From NCBI GenBank assembly GCA_003973505.1, contig QNXT01000301.1, positions 1 through 9,605 on the forward strand: a stretch of 9,605 nt of DNA, written 5' to 3'. Both the position numbers and the translations under genes were made by a program. Numbering within the stretch: position 1 is the first letter of the stretch; every line of letters starts with the position of its first letter. This document shows positions 1-6,477 of the stretch, one piece after another. The DNA is from Bacteroidota bacterium (GTDB lineage: Bacteria > Bacteroidota > Bacteroidia > Bacteroidales > UBA1556). The notes under the pieces are model-generated. The model was not told the origin of the DNA. It worked only from the letters and a program-made list of their open reading frames with translations, and made no database searches.

Positions 1-2
1 AA

Positions 3-95
3 CTTAGAAAATTGGGCTATCCCGAAGCAGGAAATAATTCCGGTTTCTCCGTAGCAAAATCCTTTGTGAGTTGTGCGGTGGGACGCATGAGTTAA
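3..95 (+). CDS. Possible C-terminal tail of an upstream gene (partial)
   Basis: Reading from base 3 gives 30 codons without a stop, ending in TAA directly followed by TGA in the same frame. The tail contains a KLGYPEAGNNSGF stretch and ends in CAVGRMS. I do not recognise the family. Another frame from base 1 is open for 17 codons, so chance openness is possible. The rest of the leader, up to base 142, is AT-rich and shows no promoter I can defend. Only the double stop and plausible composition support the call. Confidence 0.3.
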   Translation, partial: LRKLGYPEAGNNSGFSVAKSFVSCAVGRMS

Positions 96-142
96 TGACG
101 CTTCCTTATGACAATTAGAAATTATAAACAAACACAAATACT

Positions 143-1825
143 ATGAAAACAAAACGACTATTGAAAACAACCCTATTTACCTTAGGGCTTATGGGCTTGG
201 TTTTCCAAGCGCAAGCACAAAATACCATGTTGATACCGGATACTTTATCAGGTAGCAATATCACCTTGAATTTACAAAACGGAACTTACCAATTCTATAA
301 TGGTGTGAATACCACTACCATGGGGGTGAATGGAAATATTTTAGGACCAACCCTTCTTTTGAATAAAGGGCAACAAGTTAATATTACCGTAAACAATAAT
401 ATCGCAGATACCACCACTATTCACTGGCATGGAATGCATGTTTCGTCTGTCAATGATGGCGGACCGCATACCATTATTCTTCCCGGAGGAAGCTGGCATC
501 CTGCCTTTCAGGTAATGGATAAAGCAGGTACTTATTGGTACCATCCTCATTTGCATCGCAAAACCAATGAGCATGTTTCCAAAGGAATAGCTGGTTTTAT
601 TTTGGTACGCGATTCGGATGAAGCCGCTCTTGTACTTCCTCGCAAATATGGTGTGGATGATTTTCCTGTGGTAATTCAAACCAAAACATTTACGAGCAGC
701 AAACAAATTGTGGTGCCATCAAATTCGGATTCTGTGATTATGGCTAATGCCACCATTGATGCCTATTTGGATGTACCTGCCCAAGTGATTCGCCTTCGTT
801 TATTAAATGGTTCATCGCAAAGGGTTTTTAAACTGGGTTTAAGTGGAAATAAAACATTCTCCATGATTGCCAGTGATGGAGGCCTGCTTTCAGCGCCGGT
901 AAGTTTAACGCGTTTGCAACTGGCTCCGGGTGAGCGTGCCGAAATCTTAATTGACCTTTCCAATATGCAAGGACAATCGGTATATCTCAAAAGCTATTCC
1001 TCGGAGTTGCCTAATGGAATATATGGTGCGACGAATCCTGGGATGATGTCGGGTATGGTCTTAAATGGCTATAAACCCAATCCTTTGAATGGTGCTGATT
1101 TTAATATATTGAAATTGAATGTTGTAGCTGCAACTTCAAATCCGGTAACGTCCATTCCAAGTTCGTTGGTAACTGTTACGCCCATACCACCATCCACCTC
1201 CATGATTACCCGAAATATAACTTTTAGCCCTGCTCAAATGGGTATGAATCAATTGAACGGACACTTTCTAATCAATGGTGTTTCCTTTGATATGAATGTG
1301 ATTAATTATACCATTCCGTTGAATAATATAGAAATCTGGTCATTGAAAAATAACTCTGCCATTGCGCATCCGTTTCATATTCATGATGTGCAATTTTATA
1401 TACTGGATAGAAATGGAGTAGCACCACCACCCGAAGAACAAGGTAGAAAAGATGTAGTTTTGGTAAAGCCACAAGAGACAGTGCGTTTTATTGCGGTATT
1501 TGAAGATTTTGCTGATGATACGGTTCCTTATATGTACCATTGCCACATGCTTACGCATGAAGATCAGGGCATGATGGGGCAATTTGCTGTAAGTTCTACT
1601 GTAGGAATTCACACAGCCTCAGAGCAGATTAATGTTTTGGATGTATTTCCAAATCCTTCCAATGGAAGTGTGGAAATCCAGTCGGATGGTGATGTGGAAA
1701 TCCAGCGTATTGATATTTATACTGCTGACGGTCGATTAGTTATGGCCAAAACGTATGAGAATAATGCCCTTCTACAGCGAATTGATCATCTCCCAAAAGG
1801 AATCCTTTTTATTAATACAGACTGA
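143..1825 (+). CDS. Secreted multicopper oxidase (CueO/laccase-like) with damaged T9SS sorting domain
   Basis: Family role: oxidation of Cu(I), other metal ions or phenolic substrates, coupled to reduction of O2 to water, outside the cytoplasm. A signal peptide spans about residues 1-26 (ends QAQAQ). All four copper-ligand motifs are present: HWHGMH (94-99), WYHPHLH (132-138), HPFHIH (409-414) and HCHMLTHEDQGMM (466-478). The last contains the type 1 copper cysteine, histidine and axial methionine, so the oxidase core looks intact. From about residue 498 a T9SS type A sorting domain begins (VFPNPSNG, then TADGRLVM), implying export through the outer membrane. The domain stops early at GILFINTD; the next frame continues with the expected kind of ending (see findings). 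The methionine-containing MGMNQ and NPGMMSGM segments would suit copper binding. The downstream CopZ-like chaperone suggests copper rather than phenol oxidation, but the true substrate cannot be told. The ATG at 143 is the only start that keeps the full signal peptide. Confidence 0.92.
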   Translation: MKTKRLLKTTLFTLGLMGLVFQAQAQNTMLIPDTLSGSNITLNLQNGTYQFYNGVNTTTMGVNGNILGPTLLLNKGQQVNITVNNNIADTTTIHWHGMHVSSVNDGGPHTIILPGGSWHPAFQVMDKAGTYWYHPHLHRKTNEHVSKGIAGFILVRDSDEAALVLPRKYGVDDFPVVIQTKTFTSSKQIVVPSNSDSVIMANATIDAYLDVPAQVIRLRLLNGSSQRVFKLGLSGNKTFSMIASDGGLLSAPVSLTRLQLAPGERAEILIDLSNMQGQSVYLKSYSSELPNGIYGATNPGMMSGMVLNGYKPNPLNGADFNILKLNVVAATSNPVTSIPSSLVTVTPIPPSTSMITRNITFSPAQMGMNQLNGHFLINGVSFDMNVINYTIPLNNIEIWSLKNNSAIAHPFHIHDVQFYILDRNGVAPPPEEQGRKDVVLVKPQETVRFIAVFEDFADDTVPYMYHCHMLTHEDQGMMGQFAVSSTVGIHTASEQINVLDVFPNPSNGSVEIQSDGDVEIQRIDIYTADGRLVMAKTYENNALLQRIDHLPKGILFINTD

Positions 1826-1865
1826 GAAATTGGTAGTGTATTAGATTTTGCCTAAAAATATTTTT

Positions 1866-1900
1866 CGCGGCTCTTTTGTAAGTTTTGTAAAAGAGCTGCG
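1866..1900 (+). terminator. Hairpin after the multicopper oxidase, probable terminator
   Basis: CGCGGCTCTTTT (1866-1877) pairs with AAAAGAGCTGCG (1889-1900). That is a 12-bp stem with one G-U pair around an 11-nt loop, 41 bases after the oxidase stop. No U-run follows, so it may not be a classic intrinsic terminator, but its place between two genes suits transcript ending or 3' end stabilisation. Confidence 0.5.
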
Positions 1901-2010
1901 TCTATGTAAATCGATATCAAAGTCATAAGTAGTGAGGTGAAACTAAAACTTGATGAGATGATTAAATTTACGAATCCAGTCATAGGAGTATCACGAGCTT
2001 TACTTCATAC

Positions 2011-2090
2011 CTCTGTCTTCCCACTTCGGACTCCGGACTTCTGTCTTCAAACTTCCCACTTCGGACTTCAACCTTCCCTCTTCAAACTAA
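2011..2090. repeat. CT-rich direct repeats before the metallochaperone gene
   Basis: One strand is almost purely pyrimidine-rich, with repeated ACTTC, GGACTTC and CTTCAAAC words. The 16-mer CTTCCCACTTCGGACT occurs exactly at 2017-2032 and 2052-2067, and CTGTCTTC occurs at 2013 and 2041. The block ends six bases before the ATG at 2097, so it lies in the 5' leader. Similar low-complexity CT blocks are, from memory, common between genes in Bacteroidota. A reading frame starting at 1937 crosses it but has no recognisable protein. Confidence 0.7.
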
Positions 2091-2096
2091 ATAACC

Positions 2097-2759
2097 ATGA
2101 AAACAATAGAACTAAACATCAAAGGAATGACCTGCCCATCATGCTCAGCAGCAGTGGATGGCAAATTAACAGAGCTAAAAGGAATTGAATCCAAATATAT
2201 CAATCATGCATCAGACTTAGGAAGAATATCCTACGATGAAAGTCTTATTTCGGAGGAGGAGATTATTGCCAAAATCAATGAAACCCATTATAAAGTGGTA
2301 GGGCAGGAGCATATTGTAAATGAAGTGGAGGTTCCGAATTGCCCTAGCTGTCATAAGCCCGGAAAATTAGTACCAAACACAGTTTTCAAGTCCTTGCTCA
2401 AGAAGGAGAATCGGGAGATGGTTGATTTGAATGCCAAGAATTTTATCTGTATGAATCCCGATTGCCAAACGGCTTATTATTCCAATGAAAACACCATTCC
2501 CCATAATGCTTTACGTCGGGAAATATGGTTTAAAAAGGTTGCCAAAACCAAGACCATTTGCTATTGCAATAATATCACTAAGGAACAGATAAAAAATGCG
2601 GTGGTTAATCATAATTTGGAAAGCTGGGAAGATATTACTGGTCTTTATCGAAGCAAGGTGATTGAGCGGTGCGAGCATTTCAATCCCACAGGTTCGTGCT
2701 GTCGGGATACTTTTGATAAAGTAGTGGGAAAGATGCAGAAGGAATTTTTGGATAGATAA
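2097..2759 (+). CDS. HMA-domain protein fused to a CopZ-like zinc and [2Fe-2S] domain, metallochaperone
   Basis: Likely a cytoplasmic metal chaperone, probably for copper. Residues 1-68 form a heavy-metal-associated domain with the metal-binding motif GMTCPSC (C13, C16). Residues 81-220 resemble the other half of Archaeoglobus fulgidus CopZ: a zinc site (C82, C85, C118, C123) and a BFD-like [2Fe-2S] site (CYC at 155-157, then C192 and C201-C202 in CEHFNPTGSCC). In the archaeal protein, as I remember it, the iron-sulfur half comes first and the HMA domain last; here the order is reversed. The archaeal protein was proposed to reduce Cu(II) before delivery to a P-type ATPase. No such ATPase is in this window, but the multicopper oxidase upstream supports a copper role. 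The GMTCPSC motif also occurs in mercury proteins, so mercury is an alternative. The ATG at 2097 starts the HMA domain exactly. Confidence 0.85.
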   Translation: MKTIELNIKGMTCPSCSAAVDGKLTELKGIESKYINHASDLGRISYDESLISEEEIIAKINETHYKVVGQEHIVNEVEVPNCPSCHKPGKLVPNTVFKSLLKKENREMVDLNAKNFICMNPDCQTAYYSNENTIPHNALRREIWFKKVAKTKTICYCNNITKEQIKNAVVNHNLESWEDITGLYRSKVIERCEHFNPTGSCCRDTFDKVVGKMQKEFLDR

Positions 2760-2787
2760 AATTTCCTTTCGATTATTGAAGCTAAGC

Positions 2788-2823
2788 ATTTGATTTATTT
2801 ATAATTGAAAATAAAAATCAAAT
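2788..2823 (+). terminator. AT-rich stem-loop, possible weak terminator
   Basis: ATTTGATTT (2788-2796) is the exact reverse complement of AAATCAAAT (2815-2823), with an 18-nt loop, and is followed by TTTT at 2824-2827. It starts 29 bases after the metallochaperone stop. The stem is nearly all A-T and the loop is long, so it may be chance in an AT-rich gap. Confidence 0.35.
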
Positions 2824-2844
2824 TTTTCAAATTGTAAAAATATT

Positions 2845-2862
2845 AATCGTACATTTGCGATT
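2845..2862 (+). promoter_or_regulatory. Promoter -7 element of arsR inside a palindromic candidate operator
   Basis: TACATTTG (2850-2857) matches the Bacteroidota -7 consensus TAnnTTTG. It is exactly enclosed by the inverted repeat AATCG (2845-2849) and CGATT (2858-2862). A TTG at 2832-2834 could be the -33 element, though its 15-bp spacing is short. The site ends four bases before the ATG at 2867, so the transcript would be leaderless or nearly so. A repressor bound here would block the promoter, which fits ArsR autoregulation. Confidence 0.55.
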
Positions 2863-2866
2863 GACT

Positions 2867-3202
2867 ATGAGAAGAACAACAGAAGATATAAATTATGAGG
2901 CCAGAACAGAGGAATTGGCCATGTTTGCAAAGGCTTTGGGGCATCCAACACGAATAGAAATTTTGGAGATTTTGGAGAAACAATCTTGTTGCTTTACGGG
3001 TGATTTGGTGGATATTTTGCCTTTGGCACAATCTACTATTTCGCAACATTTGAAGGAATTAAAAAATGCAGGATTGATTCAAGGGGAGCTAAAACCACCA
3101 AAAATAAAGTATTGCATAAATCAAGAAAACTGGAATCGTGCCAAAGAAATGTTTCATGCATTCTTTGATGTAGATTTTTCGAATAGTTCATGCGAAGTTT
3201 AA
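2867..3202 (+). CDS. ArsR/SmtB-family transcriptional repressor
   Basis: A 111-residue winged-helix regulator of usual family length. The core runs from AKALGHPTRIEILEIL (21-36), a typical ArsR helix pair, through the recognition helix LAQSTISQHLKELKNAGL (53-70) to the wing (IQGELKPPKIKYCIN, 71-85). Cysteines sit at 41, 42, 83 and 109. C41-C42 fall where ArsR and CadC carry their CVC-type ligands, just before the recognition helices, so binding of a thiophilic metal or metalloid, or a thiol redox signal, is plausible. The persulfide sensors SqrR and BigR also use two cysteines, but their first lies earlier in the fold. An upstream in-frame TTG at 2855 would add four residues; I prefer ATG 2867 because the TTG lies inside the promoter element. 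The gene leads a cluster with the TauE exporter, rhodanese and porin and probably represses it. Confidence 0.9.
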   Translation: MRRTTEDINYEARTEELAMFAKALGHPTRIEILEILEKQSCCFTGDLVDILPLAQSTISQHLKELKNAGLIQGELKPPKIKYCINQENWNRAKEMFHAFFDVDFSNSSCEV

Positions 3203-3214
3203 ATTTTTATTTAG

Positions 3215-3239
3215 TTATCAAATCGTTTATTTGCGATAA
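3215..3239 (+). promoter_or_regulatory. Second copy of the candidate ArsR operator, before the TauE gene
   Basis: AATCGTTTATTTGCGATA (3221-3238) matches the arsR site in 15 of 18 positions, including AATCGT and ATTTGCGAT. Here TTATC (3215-3219) and GATAA (3235-3239) form a wider inverted repeat. The central TTTATTTG differs from TAnnTTTG only at the second base. It ends 12 bases before the ATG at 3252. It suggests either a second promoter or an internal site bound by the same repressor. Confidence 0.5.
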
Positions 3240-3251
3240 ACAAATTGTGTT

Positions 3252-3995
3252 ATGAATATCATTATTGGAATTATTATTTTACTAGCATCCTTCCTATTTG
3301 CGATGCTGGGCTTGGGTGGCGGAATGGTTTATGTTCCAGTACTCAACTGGGCGGGTTATGATTTGGTAACCGTGGCACTACCCTTGGGATTATTACTCAA
3401 TGGACTTAATACCTCATTTGCGTTGATTCAGTTTGGACAAAAGAAATTGGTGGATTGGAAAGGCGGTGCTTTTATGGCGGTGCCCTTCGGAGCCTTTACT
3501 TCAAAATATGTGGATCAAGGAAACTTAAAATTGATTTTCTCTATGATGGTTTTGTTTGCCGCTATACGAATGTTAAGCCAAGCCAATAAGGAAGAACCTA
3601 CGGAAAAAGCGAGTCTTAAAAAGCGAATTATTATTGGAGTAATCATCGGTTTATCTGTCGGGTTCTTAGGTGGTCTGTTAGGCATTGGTGGAGGATTTAT
3701 TTTTGCTCCGGTATTGATGGCTCTGGGATATAAAACCAAAGAAGCTGCTGCTACTACTGCTTTTGTGGTTACTTTTTCATCCTTCTCGGGTTATCTTGGT
3801 CATATGGCCGACGGACCTATGAATTGGCCCTTAACCTTGATTTTGGTGGGAGCTGTAATCATCGGTTCACAGTTTGGAGCTCGTTTTATGAGCAATCAGG
3901 CTAAGCCTAAAATGGTGAAAAAGATTTATGCAGTTGTGCTAATGGTGATTGCCATTAAATTTGCTTGGGAGCCAATTTCTGCAATGATTCATTAG
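3252..3995 (+). CDS. TauE/SafE-family membrane exporter of sulfur anions
   Basis: An inner-membrane protein of 247 residues, normal for this family, which exports sulfite, sulfoacetate or related organosulfur anions, or imports them in some members. The two-fold internal repeat typical of TauE is clear: GLGGGMVYVPVL (20-31) in the first half and GIGGGFIFAPVL (144-155) in the second. Hydrophobic stretches lie at about 2-30, 40-60, 93-108, 126-155, 165-185, 193-212 and 223-240. A basic cytoplasmic loop (EKASLKKR, 118-125) separates the halves. It lies 49 bases after arsR, with a candidate operator in the gap, and 18 bases before the secreted rhodanese, so the three are probably co-transcribed. 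The rhodanese neighbour supports sulfite or thiosulfate as the substrate, which remains an inference. Confidence 0.88.
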   Translation: MNIIIGIIILLASFLFAMLGLGGGMVYVPVLNWAGYDLVTVALPLGLLLNGLNTSFALIQFGQKKLVDWKGGAFMAVPFGAFTSKYVDQGNLKLIFSMMVLFAAIRMLSQANKEEPTEKASLKKRIIIGVIIGLSVGFLGGLLGIGGGFIFAPVLMALGYKTKEAAATTAFVVTFSSFSGYLGHMADGPMNWPLTLILVGAVIIGSQFGARFMSNQAKPKMVKKIYAVVLMVIAIKFAWEPISAMIH

Positions 3996-4013
3996 TTTAT
4001 AATACCTTAATTT

Positions 4014-4976
4014 ATGAAAAGTCTATTTTATATTCTGATGCTTAGCTTTTTTCTTATGGCTCAGTCCAATGCAGGCTGGGCACAAGCTCAAAGCATTGCT
4101 ACTATTTCTGTAGATAGTGCTTATTCTTTAACGCAGTTTTATGCAAACGATCCAAATTTTATAATTATTGATCTCCAAATGGCTCCCAAATATACAGCGG
4201 GTCATATTAAAAACGCAGTTTCTTTGGATTTTGGCAGAACAGACTTTTCTTCTGTTCTTGATTCCCTCGATAAAAATAAAATCTATTTAATTTACTGCAC
4301 TGCGGGCAGTAGGAGTGGTCGGACAAAGGATAGTATGCAAGTGCGCAATTTTCAAACTGTTTATAATATGCATGGAGGGTTTAATACTTGGAAAAGTAAA
4401 TATCCAAAGGACACAACGGTTGCTCCTCTACTGTTGAAATATGGTAGTAAAACACTTAATTTTTCCTATGTCCCAACGGGGCAAAGTAAAGCACTGACGA
4501 TTAAACTCACCAATGGAGCCAATGACACCTTGAAATTTAGTTCCTTCACAGACCCGGCAAATCCGGTTTTCACTACTGATTTCTCCACAAATCCACAATT
4601 AACAGGTTTTGATGATTATACGTTTCATATCACCTATTCTCCAACAAATTTGAATAAAGACACCTCTTCTATTACCTTATATTCCAATGGTGGTGTAATG
4701 ACCATTAGATTGATAGCTCATGGTAGTGCAGTTGGGATAAGTAATTCATCTGCCCCAAAATCATTTCGTATTTATCCCAATCCTGCTTCCGAATATATTG
4801 TGGTGGAGCTTTCTGGAAAAGAGGACGAAATTTACCAACTTATAAATGCCAATGGTAAATTGATAAAAGAGTTTACTATTGAGGGGCAGAGTAAAAAAAT
4901 ACCTGTTTCAACTTTAAGCTCGGGTCTATATTTTATTTCAAACACTAAAACGAGAGTTCCTTTTATCAAAAAATAA
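4014..4976 (+). CDS. Secreted rhodanese-like protein with T9SS C-terminal sorting domain
   Basis: Rhodaneses move sulfane sulfur from thiosulfate or a persulfide to a thiol acceptor or cyanide. A signal peptide covers about residues 1-26. The rhodanese domain is at about 33-135: IIDLQMAPKYTAGHI (51-65) and the active loop CTAGSRS (95-101) with catalytic C95, followed by GGFNTW (121-126). Residues 138-240 look like a beta-sandwich of the kind found in choice-of-anchor or ASPM-SPD2-Hydin-type repeats (LKYGSKTLNF, FHITYSP). A T9SS type A domain follows from 251 (FRIYPNPASE, NANGKLIKEF, LSSGLYFI) and ends normally in FIKK, so the protein should be exported to the cell surface or medium. The active loop has six residues after the cysteine, like sulfur-transferring rhodaneses rather than Cdc25 phosphatases with seven. 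It lies between the TauE gene and the porin gene, within a few bases of the latter. Confidence 0.9.
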   Translation: MKSLFYILMLSFFLMAQSNAGWAQAQSIATISVDSAYSLTQFYANDPNFIIIDLQMAPKYTAGHIKNAVSLDFGRTDFSSVLDSLDKNKIYLIYCTAGSRSGRTKDSMQVRNFQTVYNMHGGFNTWKSKYPKDTTVAPLLLKYGSKTLNFSYVPTGQSKALTIKLTNGANDTLKFSSFTDPANPVFTTDFSTNPQLTGFDDYTFHITYSPTNLNKDTSSITLYSNGGVMTIRLIAHGSAVGISNSSAPKSFRIYPNPASEYIVVELSGKEDEIYQLINANGKLIKEFTIEGQSKKIPVSTLSSGLYFISNTKTRVPFIKK

Positions 4977-4981
4977 ATGTG

Positions 4982-5995
4982 ATGAGTTTTATCGCTAAAC
5001 ATATAACCAATCTGAAAAAGCTTGCCTTGCTTTTGATTGTTTTTTTGAGTCTTAGTTCAACTATAGAGGCGCAAAAGAATATGGACTGGAATGGATATAC
5101 ACAATTGCGTGCTAGTAGCAATTTTGATGATAATTCGACTGTTATGCTGCGTCGTTTGAAGTTTTGGGTAAAATCAACGCCTGATTTTTCAGAGCATTGG
5201 AGCTATAAGGTTCAGGTATTATTCAACAGCTGGATGCAGGAAAAATTCTTTTTGCAGGATGCGAAAATCAATTATAAAACGGGTTTATTCTCCTTCGATG
5301 TGGGGCAATTTGTTCCCAAATTTAGCCTACAATGGACACAGCCCGATTATAATATTTCGTCCATTGAGCGTGCTATTGTGGTTAATGCTTTGCATCCCAA
5401 TGGAAGTATTGGTGTGCGTGATTTAGGAGTACAAGCCAATTTTCATTCAAAAAATAATTTTATTCAAAGCTATATTGGGGTTTTCAATGGCTATGGAATT
5501 TTTGAGTATCGCTTCCAAAATAAAGGCTATTTAATTTCTCATAAAACCTCATTTAATATTCCCATCAGGGAAAATAAGTTGCAAATTGGATACTCTTTGA
5601 TGTATCGCGATGCACATGATTTGAAGATAAAACATGTACTCCCTGACACCCTCGCCTATACCGGAAGCGATATTCGATATAATGTGTTTGCAATGTTTAG
5701 GAGTAAGGTGTTGGAGCTTCAGGCGGAGTATCTTAATGCAAACTTTGAGGGTAAAATAGCCGATGGATTTTATGTTTTAGCTGCAATAGATATTAAAAAA
5801 TCGCAGATTGTGGCTTCTGTTGAGGATTATAATAATACCTATCAAACGAGTGCAAGTCCACATTATCGATTGGGCTATAACTATCTGATAAAGAATAATC
5901 AAATAAAACTATTTCTGGATAATTATTTTCAAGTTATTAATGGAGGGATTAAGAATTATTACGCAAGCATTCAGTTACAAATGTTTTTTAAATAA
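4982..5995 (+). CDS. OprO/OprP-like outer-membrane porin
   Basis: A 337-residue protein that probably forms a beta-barrel for anion uptake or release across the outer membrane. A basic N-terminus and hydrophobic segment (about residues 12-28) form a signal peptide ending near IEAQ. The mature part alternates polar and hydrophobic residues and holds family-like features: LRRLKFWVKSTPDFSEHWSYKVQ, then FFLQDAKINYK, FDVGQFVPKFSLQW and SIERA. These resemble the phosphate-selective porin O and P family, whose start has the pattern LRRARL...G. The C-terminus ends in the barrel-like QLQMFFK, with terminal-strand aromatics. ATG 4982 is preferred; a GTG at 4979 would add one residue. The start is five bases after the rhodanese stop, so the two are almost surely one operon. 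The ion carried is unknown; phosphate should not be assumed, and a sulfur oxyanion would suit the neighbours. Confidence 0.8.
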   Translation: MSFIAKHITNLKKLALLLIVFLSLSSTIEAQKNMDWNGYTQLRASSNFDDNSTVMLRRLKFWVKSTPDFSEHWSYKVQVLFNSWMQEKFFLQDAKINYKTGLFSFDVGQFVPKFSLQWTQPDYNISSIERAIVVNALHPNGSIGVRDLGVQANFHSKNNFIQSYIGVFNGYGIFEYRFQNKGYLISHKTSFNIPIRENKLQIGYSLMYRDAHDLKIKHVLPDTLAYTGSDIRYNVFAMFRSKVLELQAEYLNANFEGKIADGFYVLAAIDIKKSQIVASVEDYNNTYQTSASPHYRLGYNYLIKNNQIKLFLDNYFQVINGGIKNYYASIQLQMFFK

Positions 5996-6001
5996 AGAGC
6001 A

Positions 6002-6064
6002 ATGGCAAAGGTAATTATAGAAACATATGGTTTACGGAACAGAATGCAAAAGATATACTTATGA
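6002..6064 (+). CDS. Very short open frame between porin and repeat A, perhaps a gene remnant
   Basis: An ATG six bases after the porin stop opens 20 codons (MAKVIIETYGLRNRMQKIYL), ending in TGA six bases before repeat A. MAKVIIETYG reads like the first beta strand of an alpha/beta protein, so it could be the surviving 5' end of a gene cut when the repeat arrived. I do not recognise the family, and a frame this short can easily be chance. Confidence 0.2.
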   Translation: MAKVIIETYGLRNRMQKIYL

Positions 6065-6070
6065 AAAGGC

Positions 6071-6210
6071 TTAAACACAGAGTTACGCAGAGGAATGCAC
6101 AGAGTCACACAGAGAATAAAAGAAACTCCATGAAAATTGTCTCTACCTGTCGGAAGATAGGTGCCGACGAGGCATACTCTGAGCCAAACTCTGAGAAACT
6201 CTGTGGTTAA
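6071..6210. repeat. Palindromic CACAGAG repeat, copy A
   Basis: A 140-bp element with near-perfect inverted ends: TTAAACACAGAG (6071-6082) and CTCTGTGGTTAA (6199-6210), 11 of 12 matching. The left arm has four heptamers at 6076, 6086, 6098 and 6108 (CACAGAG, CGCAGAG, CACAGAG, CACAGAG). The middle carries the small hairpin at 6145-6162 and a further TGCC/GGCA hairpin (6162-6174). Right after the element, CTTAAAC (6215-6221) recurs, like the start of a second, lost tandem copy. The next gene starts 18 bases after the element. Confidence 0.9.
6145..6162. repeat. Inner hairpin of copy A, inverted orientation
   Basis: ACCTGTC-GGAA-GATAGGT: a 7-bp stem with one G-U pair and a GGAA loop. It is the reverse complement, with one change, of the inner hairpins in copies B and D1, whose loop reads TTCC. 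Confidence 0.8.
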
Positions 6211-6228
6211 AAAACTTAAACCCAAAAT

Positions 6229-6474
6229 ATGAAGAACAAAATAAAAATATTATCACCTGGGCCAGGCTGTAGGAAGGCCAAGAAGATTATGAAATCGATG
6301 AAAGAGTTCATAGATGAAAATAGTATTGATGTGGAGTTTGAAATAGTAAGTAGTTTGAAAGATTTTTTAAAATATAAAACGTGGATATTACCCACAGTAG
6401 TTATAAATAATAAGGTTGTAGCACGAGGCTATCGACCAACAAATGAAGTAATAATTGGTAATTTGAATAAATAG
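6229..6474 (+). CDS. Thioredoxin-fold protein of the redox-active disulfide 2 type, with only one cysteine
   Basis: A small cytoplasmic protein of 81 residues. The layout is thioredoxin-like: strand KIKILSPG (4-11), then the active-site position GCRKAKKIMKSM (13-24), strand VEFEIVSS (35-42), and WILPTVVINNKVVARGYRP (52-70), where P55 is the expected cis-proline. It resembles the Thioredoxin_3 family (redox-active disulfide protein 2), which normally carries CxxC. Here the second position is alanine (C14, A17), and C14 is the only cysteine, so it cannot form the usual intramolecular disulfide. It could act through a mixed disulfide or persulfide, bind metal as a dimer, or be a decayed copy. 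Repeats A and B flank it; B starts four bases after its TAG stop. An A-rich leader precedes the ATG, with no clear ribosome binding site. Confidence 0.7.
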   Translation: MKNKIKILSPGPGCRKAKKIMKSMKEFIDENSIDVEFEIVSSLKDFLKYKTWILPTVVINNKVVARGYRPTNEVIIGNLNK

Positions 6475-6477
6475 AAC

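Noticed and set aside
1937..2188. Open frame of 83 codons before and over the start of the metallochaperone gene
   Set aside because: It runs through the CT-rich repeat (giving a leucine, proline and phenylalanine-rich stretch) and overlaps the true HMA domain in another frame. No protein features.
2867..3202. SqrR/BigR-type persulfide sensor
   Set aside because: Cysteine numbers look similar (41/42 and 109), but lined up on the LGHPTR helix, C41-C42 lie about eight to nine residues later than the first BigR cysteine, at the ArsR/CadC-type site. The assignment is not safe.
4982..5995. Specific phosphate porin assignment
   Set aside because: Only family-level resemblance is visible; the ligand-binding arginine ladder cannot be judged from sequence by eye, and no phosphate genes are nearby.
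5971..6225. Minus-strand frame of 84 codons over repeat A
   Set aside because: It is made of repeat A read backwards and overlaps the porin end.
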